Source: Mytilus galloprovincialis (taxonomy: Eukaryota; Mollusca; Bivalvia; Mytilida; Mytilidae). Taken from it: 64,000 bases of DNA. Each line of letters opens with the position of its first letter. The stretch's first letter is position 1. Below, one piece after another: positions 40,037 through 48,900 of this stretch. The DNA lies in contig NC_134844.1 in assembly GCF_965363235.1 (NCBI RefSeq), positions 21,434,646 to 21,498,645 of the forward strand, read 5' to 3'. Under the pieces are notes generated by a model that saw nothing but the letters and a program-made list of their open reading frames with translations, ran no database searches and was not told the origin of the DNA. The position numbers and the translations under genes were made by a program.

Positions 40037-41319
40037 TATTATTATTATTCTTCCGTCAAACTTTGACAAATTTAGCCGCGTTAACCGTAAGACATGTCGC
40101 TTTCATATTCACACTTTGTATAGGTGTCATGAATACCTATCTGGAACTCACCCTGTGAGTCGAAATATTTTGTCGGTTCGGAGTAATCCCTCCGAAACCC
40201 AAAAACCTTGTTATCGTTCCAACACCATAACCGTAATAGGTAGAAAAAAAACAAAGGGTGAAATTTGTTCAGGACCAGACCCCGGTTCTTCGTTACATTT
40301 GGATCGAAAAGATTCAACGACTCATTGGTAGGGTTATGCCCCTATGAAAATTAACCGGTGTCGGTTGGCCACCAAAACTCAGAAACCGTAAGTCGTAGAC
40401 ACCTAGGATCTTCACCAATCATCATCAATTCATGTATCTTTGAAAAATACCTCAAGGTCAAATTTGTATGTTGACCTTGACCTTTGACCTAATACCTTGT
40501 TATGGGATAATCTCAGAAACCATTATACTTACAGAAGTTTTGAATAGTGGAAAATGTTTGGGTCATTAATGCGCAACTTTGTTACATTTTCACCAAAGAG
40601 ATTTGACCTTTCTGTAAGGGGCATAACCCCTGATTTAGGTTCTGAAAAGACAAAATCAGCTTTTACTATATAACCAAAGGTCCTAGACCCATGGGGTCTT
40701 CAGCAATGACATTGGGGACTAATGACCTTGACAAAGGTCAAAAGGTCAAAGGTCAAGGTCATGTCCCATATAGCGAATTATGTGTTTTTGACCTAATTTT
40801 AAGGATTTTCAGTGTGTTTTAAACATTTTCAGTGTGTTTTAAAGCTTTTTAAGGTTGACCTTGACATTTGACCTTACATTTTTTAGTCGATATCTCAAAA
40901 ACGATTGTACTTACAGAAATAGTAAATAGTGAAAAACGTGGAGTTGGATTAGGCGCAACTTTTGACATTTGACCGAAGAGATTTGACTTTTCTGTAAGGG
41001 GCATAACCCTTGTTTTAGGTTTCTGGAAAGGCAAAATCAGCTTTTACTATATGACCAAAGGTCCTAGACCCATGGGGTCTTCAGCAATGACATTGGGAAC
41101 TAATGACCTTGACAAAGGTCAAAAGGTCAAAGGTCAAGGTCATGTACCATATAGCGAATAATGTGTTTTTGACCTTATTTAAAGGATTTTCAGTGTGTTT
41201 TAAAGCTTTTTAAGGTTGACCTTGACCTTTTCAATACATTCTACGTCTATTGGAACATGTATTTTACATTACAAAAGGAAAGACCTCTCAATTGTTCAAG
41301 AACAATTGACATTTTAATT
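40037..41319 (+). repeat. Long variant unit with duplicated inner block
   Basis: The inner block from the half-site cluster through the second AGGTCA run is present twice (about 40,457-40,765 and 40,853-41,145). The second copy is closer to the short-unit sequence than the extra block of the other long units, so it probably arose as a separate duplication. It ends with the hairpin at 41289-41308. Confidence 0.75.
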
Positions 41320-41367
41320 AAGGTCTTTCCTTTTACTAAAGGGAAAGACCTTACTGTATTTCTTCCG
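41320..41367 (+). repeat. Foldback module with ACTGTATTTCTTCCG tail
   Basis: The inverted repeat at 41320-41352 has a TTTACTAAA-type loop and a variant tail (CCG in place of CTG), shared with the copy at 33961. Confidence 0.85.
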
Positions 41368-42269
41368 TTTATTATTATTCTTTTTGTTCCGCCAAACTTT
41401 GACAAAATTTCCCTCCGTAACCGTAAGACGTGTCGCTTTCATATTGACACTTTGTATCGGTGTCATGAATACCTATCCGGAACTCACCCTGTGAGTCGAA
41501 ATATTTTGTCGGTTCGGAGTAATCCCTCCGAAACCCAAAAACCTTGTTATCGTTCCAACACGGTAACCGTAATAGGTAGAAAAAAAACGAAGGGTGAAAT
41601 TTGTTCAGGACCAGACCCCAGTTCTTCGTTACATTTGGATCGAAAAGATTCAACGACTCATTGGTAGGGTTATGCCCCTATGAAAATTAACCGGTGTCGG
41701 TTGGCCACCAAAACTCAGAAACCGTAAGTCGTAGACACCTAGGATCTTCACCAATCATCATCAATTCATGTATCTTTGAAAAATACCTCAAGGTCAAATT
41801 TGTATGTTGACCTTGACCTTTGACCTAACACCTTGTTATGGGATAATCTCAGAAACCATTATACTTACAGAAATTTTAAATAGTGGAAAATGTTTGGGTC
41901 ATTACGGCGCAACTTTGTTACATTTTGACCGCAGAGATTTGACCTTTTTTTAAGGGGCATAAAGCCTCTTTTACGTTTCTGAAAAGACAAAATCAGCTTT
42001 TACTACATAACCAAAGGTCCTAGACCCATGGGGTCTTCAGCAATGACATTGGGGACTTATGACCTTGACAAAGGTCAAAAGGTCAAAGGTCAAAAGGTCA
42101 AAGGTCAAGGTCATGTCCAAGATAGCGAATTTAGTGTTTTTAACCTTATTTAAAGGATCTTCAGTGTGTTTTAAAGCTTTTCAATACATTCTACGTCTAT
42201 TTGAACATGTATTTTACATTGCAAAAGGAAAGACCTCTCAATTGTTCAAGAACAATTGACAGTTTAATT

Positions 42270-43520
42270 ATTATTATTATTCTTTTTGTTCCGCCAAACT
42301 TTGACGAAGTTAGCCTCCGTAACCGTAAGACGTGTCGCTTTCATGTTCACACTTTGTATCGGTGTCATGAATACCTATCCGGAACTCACCCTGTGAGTCG
42401 AAATATTTTGTCGGTTCGGAGTAATCCCTCCGAAACCCAAAAACCTTGTTATCGTTCCAACACCGTAACCGTAATAGATAGAAAAAAAACAAAGGGTGAA
42501 ATTTGTTCAGGACCAGACCCCGGTTCTTCGTTACATTTGGATCGAAAAGATTCAACGACTCATTGGTAGGGTTATGCCCCTATGAAAATTAACCGGTGTC
42601 GGTTGGCCACCAAAACTCAGAAACCGTAAGTCGTAGACACCTAGGATCTTCACCATTCATCATCAGTTCATGTGACTTTGAAAAATACCTCAAGGTCAAA
42701 TGTGTATGTTGACCTTGACCTTTGACCTAACACCTTGTTATGGGATAATCTCAGAAACCATTATACTTACAGAAGTTTTAAATAGTGGAAAATGTTTGGG
42801 TTATTATGGCGCAACTTTGTTACATTTTGACCGAAGAGATTTGACCTTTCTGTAAGGGGCATAACCCCTGATTTAGGTTTCTGAAAAGACAAAATCAGCT
42901 TTTACTAAATAACCAAAGGTCCTAGACCCATGGGGTCTTCACCAATGACATTGGGGACTAATGACCTTGACAAAGGTCACAAGGTCAAAGGTCAAGGTCA
43001 TGTCCCAGATAGCGAATTATGCGTTTTTGACCTTATTTAAAGGATTTTTAGTGTGTTTTAAATGTTTTTAAGGTTGACCTTGACCTTTGACCTTTCAACT
43101 TTTTAGTCGATATCTCAAAAACGGTTAATCTTACAGAAATAGTAAACAGTGAAAAATGTTAAGGTGACTGAGGCACAACTTTTTTACACTTTGACCGAAA
43201 GGATTTGACATATTCTTAAGGGGCATAACCGCCATTAACGGTTTCTGAAAAGGTAAACTTAGCTTTAACTCTTGAACGAAAAAGTCCTAGACCCATGTGG
43301 TCTTTTACAATGACATTGTGGACCAATGACCTTCACAAAGGTTACAAGGTCAAAAGTCAAGGTCATGTCCAAATTATCGAATTTGTTGTTTTTGTCATTT
43401 TTTAACGGTTTTATGTGTGTTTGAGAGCTTTTCAATGCATTCTACGCCTTTTGGAACATTTACTTTACATTTCGAAAAGGAAAGACCTCTCAATTGTTCA
43501 AGAACAATTGACATTTTAAT
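42270..43520 (+). repeat. Long variant unit at the right end of the array
   Basis: Its extra block (about 43,070-43,400) closely matches that of the unit at 34062-35312, including the shared GGGGCATAACCGCC and AAGGTTACAAGGTC stretches. These two units therefore descend from one long form that flanks the short units. It ends with the hairpin at 43491-43510. Confidence 0.75.
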
Positions 43521-44645
43521 TATTTTTTTTTTTCTTCCGCCTAATTTTTTTTCCTTCGCTGTTTTTTTGTTTCGCAAGATGTCGCTTAGATAAGTGAAAT
43601 ATGATATCGAACAGTTTATGCGCTTTTGAAACTGACCCTGCTAAACTGAATACTTTCTCATATAAGAGTTATCTCCCCGAACACTGTTTTTCTTGTTATC
43701 GCTTGATCTTCGCAACCGTATAAGAAACCGACAAATTTATTTTACCAAATTGCTCGTTATATCCTCAGAATGATTTGATTCATTTTGACCGAAGCTATCC
43801 GGAGACTCCATTTGAGAGTTATTTCCCCTTTTATATTTGATACAAGTGATATGCATTTGTAACTGGAAAACCATAAGTGGTAGAGGCCTACGGTCTTTTG
43901 ATTTGAGGTCCTTGGTCCAAAAAAATGAAAATGAGGTCAAGGTCAAAGGTCAAGGTCATGATTAAAATTTTGATTTTGGCTTGTTATCTCTTATTTTCAG
44001 AAATCATACAAGATATCGACAAAATATTTTCACACAATTGTTAGTTACGACATGTCGTAACACATAAATTTTAGTCGAAAGGGTACGTAGACATTTGACG
44101 CGAGTTTTCCCCCTTTTTATATCTAAGATCATACGTATGGTAATATAACTCATTAACAATATAAAGTAGAGGACTAGAGTCTTTTGATTTGAGGTCCTTG
44201 GTTTATAACCTTGAAATTGAGCTCAAGGTCATATGCTAATTAAACGTTCTAGATTTTGACCTTTGCTTTTACCTCATTTGTACACATGATAAAGCCATGG
44301 GACTTTTTGCATTAAGTTGTAAGCAATGTGACCTTAAAAAACACAACCGGAAGTTACCTTTTGTAAACCGGAAGTAGCTATTTTTTGTACTAAATCAATG
44401 TAAAAGTATATAGAACCATATATTTTTGGAATCAGTGTCTAGTAAACTATCAAACAATACCGGAAGTAAACTTTTTAAACCGGAAGTAAAAGATTATCTC
44501 CCTTTTCTATATATTTTTTTTTATAGAAACCATATATTTTTTGAATAAGCGTTCAATAAGCTGTCATTTGGCGCTAAAATTGACATTTAAAACCAAAACT
44601 GGTGGAAAGACCATCAATGGTTCTCTGAACAATTGGTTTTTAATT
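43521..44645 (+). repeat. Diverged relative of the AGGTCA-rich unit
   Basis: The layout is the same as the array units but the sequence is very different. It starts TTCTTCCGCC, contains one AGGTCA cluster at about 43,933-43,958, and ends with GGTGGAAAGACC plus an imperfect hairpin CAATGGTTC/GAACAATTG (44,616-44,636). Between these it carries four ACCGGAAGT motifs (44346, 44367, 44459, 44479). No gene is seen. The open frame on the minus strand near 43.8 kb spans repeat sequence only. Confidence 0.65.
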
Positions 44646-44823
44646 TTAATTATTTTTATAAACAAATGTTGATAGAAATAAAAAGTTTCATATTAATAAA
44701 TCATCTTTTATCGCATTGATAGATACCTTTATAATACATACATATTAAGAAATTACTAGTCTTTACCATGTTCTTAATATTAAGTACCGCAGTCCTAGTA
44801 ATGATAGTAATTGATATAACATT

Positions 44824-45825
44824 TTAGGCCAGGGTTTTTTAATTTGTTGGTTTACGGATTTTCCCCATGAAAAAGTCGGGTCGGTCTGTCGGAAAAAAAA
44901 GAAAAAAATATCTTTCAAGACAGAAAAATATGCAAAGTAAATATCTTTCTAACAATATGTTTGTTATGCTATTTTGTCATCATTTCTTAGATCTAAGTTT
45001 GATGAAATTTTATTGCTCAGCTGTCATAAACATCGCATGACATTCTAATAATTTCCCGTAAAAAAAGGGGGTGCACGGACAAAGACGAAATTAAATCGTC
45101 ATTTCACAAACAAGAAAAACAGATTCGCTTACCTATTAATCAATTCCAGAAAAATTGGTGAATTATGATATTCAAGCACAAAAACTGATAAAGAAAAAAA
45201 TGTAAAAAAGTCGTACGAAAATAAGTTTCAACACACGTGTCAAACATGTAATAGACTCGTCCACGAACTGAGAAAAACGAGAAAATGGGGTTAATCTGTT
45301 GTCCTGCATTCCCGTTTTTTTTTTATCAAAATGGACGATATTTTTTTTATTATCTATGAAACAAGAAAATACCAAATGATCATTTAATATTCAGTACTTT
45401 AACTTGATGTCTTCCACCTGTCCACATTTGGACAAGTCTATTTCTATCAGATGATGCATCTTACGGACTGATGACAAATACGGGAAACGAACTTATTGTG
45501 TAGTTGGTTTTAAACACAGGTTTCGTTTTGCAAAATTATTTGCGCAATTGACATTTCAAGGTCAGTTATAATTGATTTGTCTATTTTTAGAAATGTAAAC
45601 TTGAAGTTTTATTTTTTCACTACAGAAAGTGTTATCAATTTTGTTAGTGATTAATGCAATCATTTCATAAAAAAAGAATATTTTAATTATTTTTCAGGGA
45701 TAATGCATTTGTTAGGGTCAGCGGGAATAAAAAAGTATGAAAAGTCAATTTTATTTTTATTCTGGAAATCGGCAAAATCGGGTCGGCGGATCCGTAAACC
45801 AACAAATTAAAAAATCCTGGCCTTA
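44824..45825. mobile_element. Non-autonomous terminal-inverted-repeat DNA element, PIF/Harbinger-like
   Basis: The element at 44827-45822 begins GGCCAGGGTTTTTTAATTTG and ends with the matching complement. The inverted repeats are about 33 bp with one mismatch. It is flanked by TTA on each side (44824-44826 and 45823-45825), a 3-bp duplication of the TWA type known for PIF/Harbinger elements. The 996-bp interior is AT-rich and has no transposase-like frame (longest 67 codons), so it would depend on a transposase elsewhere. The superfamily call rests on the target duplication only. It lies 33 bp past the stop codon of the IGFBP-type gene. Confidence 0.75.
45750..45761 (-). terminator. Candidate poly(A) signals of the IGFBP-type gene, inside the inverted-repeat element
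   Basis: On the minus strand two AATAAA hexamers lie head to tail, about 95-105 nt after the stop codon at 45855-45857. No canonical hexamer occurs in the 32 bp between the stop codon and the element edge at 45822. The nearest canonical 3'-end signal is therefore supplied by the transposon. Use of the site is inferred. Confidence 0.4.
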
Positions 45826-45854
45826 TTGTTTAAATATAAAAATCAAGTGAGCGA

Positions 45855-45970
45855 CTACGGGCACCTCACTCGTCCTTGTTTTCGTGTGTTGGGAACCTCT
45901 TGTCCATTTGAATAATAAACACACCAACACTCCCCAACGCAAGGGTCACATTGGGTAGGAGCGAACCAAC
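45855..45970 (-). CDS. Exon 5: C-terminal thyroglobulin type-1 core and stop
   Basis: After acceptor TTTGTGTTTCAG the exon encodes [26 protein letters not shown] and [11 protein letters not shown], then TAG at 45855-45857. The spacing QC to CWCV, the G-x-E-x-P turn and the final Cys match the thyroglobulin type-1 pattern. The usual Asp after CWCV is replaced by Tyr. The Cys at 315 (and Cys295 in exon 4) is additional to the standard six. Confidence 0.88.
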
Positions 45971-48900
45971 CTGAAACACAAAAATAATGAATTAAAAAAG
46001 TCATAGATAAGAATTGTAATACAAAAACAAACAATATTACAATACTGAAATCCATTACCAAGGTTAGAACTTGTAGTTTGATTGATGGTTGTTTAACATC
46101 CAGTGGCAAATATTTCATGCATGTTCAGGACGAGAACAGGTTAATAAATAAAATAGGTAGGTCTTGTAATAATAGAGGTCATCTGGGATGATGGTCCGGG
46201 TAATCTGGACTGCCACTGGAAAATGAGAGTGCATTCGATAGGGACACAAATTCTGCCTTGCAACAGGCCACCTACGGATTGATGGTTGCTTAACGTTCAG
46301 TGGCAAATATGTCATGCATGTTCAGGACGAGAACAATTTAATAAATACAATAGGTAGGTCTGGTAATAATAGAGGCCATCCGGGATGATGGTCTTGGTAA
46401 TTTGGACTGCCATTGGAAAATGAGAGTGCATACAATAATGACATAAATTTTGCATTGCAACAGGCCATCTAAGGATTGATGGTTGCTTAACGTTCAGTGG
46501 CAAATATGTCATGCATGTTCAGGACGAGAACAATTTGATAAATACAATAGGTAGGTCTTGTAATAATAGAGGCCATCCGGGATGATGGTCATGGTAATTT
46601 GGACTGCCACTGGAAAATGAGAGCGCATACAATAGGGACATAAATTCTGCCTTGCAACAGGCCACATACGGATTGTTAGTTTTGTTTCCTTCTAACTCGA
46701 TGCTTTTTTATGACGTTTGTCTCTGAAAGATTGTTAATGTGCATACAGAAAATAGTCTGCGCAAAGATTATATATGTGGTATTTCTCTTTTTCTATTTCG
46801 CTCTTCGATATAAAGGCGAGAGTATACGACAAAGTATAATTACACAGTATTGGTCGAAGAAAGACCATGCCATGTATTAGAAATAGACAAAATAGAAACA
46901 AAACACCTATAAACCGTACACGTAAGATTGGGCAACTAGAACAGCAACAACAGAACCAAACAAAACAGGAAGTAAACTTAGTTTCTGCTCCATTTATGAC
47001 ACCATCGTGTTGATGTTTGTAATATTCGGTTAGTTATAGCCTAGGATTAGAAGACTCTATGAAAAATTTCATTGAAGAATGTGAAACTTTGAAATGAAAA
47101 TTTGAAATATTTTCAGGAAAGAGATTTGAAAAATGGTGACGTGAAATAGAAACAATACAGACATACATAATCTCATGTCGATAAACAGCACAAAAATCCT
47201 GAGCAAAATACGAAAAACTTATTTCAAAAAAAAATTTATCGCGGTCCTTGAGCGGAAAACCACAGTACAAAATAATACAAAAAGAAGAAAATTGCAGTAT
47301 AGATAAAGTACTTATTTACCTTCTGGTGTACACCTTGGCTTGAGTGGACACGGAGTTGTCGTTGGGACTGTCGGCGTCGTTAATACCTCTGTGGATATAT
47401 CAGGCGTTGTGGTAATTGATTCAGTTGTCAAGTCAGTGTCTGTCGTCGATACCACAGTAAATGTTGTTGCCTCGGTGGACGATTCACTTGTGAACGAAAT
47501 GTCTTCTGTAGTGATTGGTTCACTCGAAGTAAACGAAGCAGTTACAGTTGTTTGATCCTCGGTAATTTGTTCTGAAGTTCCAGCTTGAGGTGTAGTTATA
47601 GTGTCATTTGCTGTCATAATTAATGATCCAGTTGTTATATTTAATGGTGAATCTGTTGTAATTTGTGATAACACTTTCATTAATGTAGTATAATTTGGTG
47701 AGGATGGACCATTGCTGGATTGATTCGCCTTAGTTTTGGAAAGTGAGACCAGTAAATGCGTTGTGCTATTCAGGGTTGGTTTTGTTACTTGTTTTGAAGT
47801 GGACAATGGCTGTCTGTTTGTAACCGCTTGTCGTTTTCCTCTGATATGTATGTCAGTTTGGTACTGCTTGAGAGCAACAAAACATGGTCGACTTGCTTGC
47901 AAAACCTCTGTTTAAGAAAGTGTCACATAATTTAATAATTAAGAATGGAATTTTTTTATGAAATATAAAACGTATTGTTTTATGAATATAATCATGTTAT
48001 TCAAAGAAGTAATCATATACTAAATGTTTCTATTAAAATAGGTTGGTCTTGTTTTTTATATTCAATTTTAACATTGTTTTTTCAAAAGTTCAATCGGTTT
48101 GAAAAAAAGGTTATCAAACTATTTAAGGCTTACAATTTCATAACGGTAGATGTCGTTTGATTTTGCCATGTGATTATGGACTTTCTGATTTCCTCTGAGT
48201 TCAGTATTTTTGTGATTTTACTTTTTTCAGTTCTAACGTAATCGTCTTACACTACTTATTTTTGATTTTCCTTATAAATAGACTTCAAAGTTGCCTATAT
48301 TTATTATCGCAGACAAAAATAAAAAACAAATAGACTGTCATCCGTTACTATAGAAAATAAATATGAATTTATTAAACGTTCTTAATATCTTTTGTCCGTC
48401 AGCCAAATTGAAAGAAGATTTTTGCTAATTTCAAACAGTGAAATTCAATAGATATTATCAAGGTTTATTAATAATAATTGTCTAATTAATAATTTTGCAG
48501 GACACAAACGATAAGTTTCCTCTAGCAAAGTTTGAAATATTGAATGTGTTATCAGAGAGTCCCAGACTTTTCGACTCTTTAAAACATAATTAACTATCAG
48601 GCTCTACATATATCTATGACATTTCAGATTTGCATTACACTACATTTCTACTACACATTTTGACAGTTATGGATATACTTATTGAGAATAGTTGGTGAAT
48701 GAGAAGCATGCAGATAAACTTTAAGACTGGGTATGATTGAAACATTAATTTAGTCTAGAAAAAAGACGAAAGAAATTATAGGAATCATATTAAGTTCATA
48801 AGTTGAAGGGATATCGACAACAACATTGCAAAAATGGAAAAATGCCGAAAATACAAAAACTGCGTACATATAAAACAAAACACTAAAAGAATGTCACTTT

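Larger units (their letters stand above)
33897..43520 (+). repeat. AGGTCA-rich tandem repeat array, nine units
   Basis: Units begin with (TTA)n then TTCCGCCAAACTTTGAC and end with AAGGAAAGACCTCTC, the hairpin CAATTGTTCAAGAACAATTG and ACATTTTAATT. Approximate units are 34062-35312, 35361-36245, 36246-37134, 37183-38069, 38118-39009, 39121-40036, 40037-41319, 41368-42269 and 42270-43520. Every unit has at least two half-site clusters: TGACCTTGACCTTTGACCT, and a run of four AGGTCA spaced by 2, 1 and 0 bases, preceded by an opposing TGACCT six bases away. Copies differ by several percent by eye, so this array is older than the satellite. Conserved overlapping frames of 71 residues (plus) and 92 residues (minus) recur in the units. 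They have no recognisable domain, and their differences look unconstrained. Confidence 0.92.

Noticed and set aside
34147..42569. Recurring overlapping open frames of 71 residues (plus) and 92 residues (minus) in the AGGTCA-rich units
   Set aside because: Both strands stay open over the same DNA. Differences between copies include many amino-acid changes (for example S/L/F, T/P/M/A, H/P, G/D) with no sign of constraint, there is no domain or splice context, and some copies lose the start codon.
47340..47555. 71-codon plus-strand frame rich in Val and Ser
   Set aside because: It is the complement of the Thr/Ser-rich exon 4. ACN and TCN codons read as Val- and Ser-type codons on the other strand.
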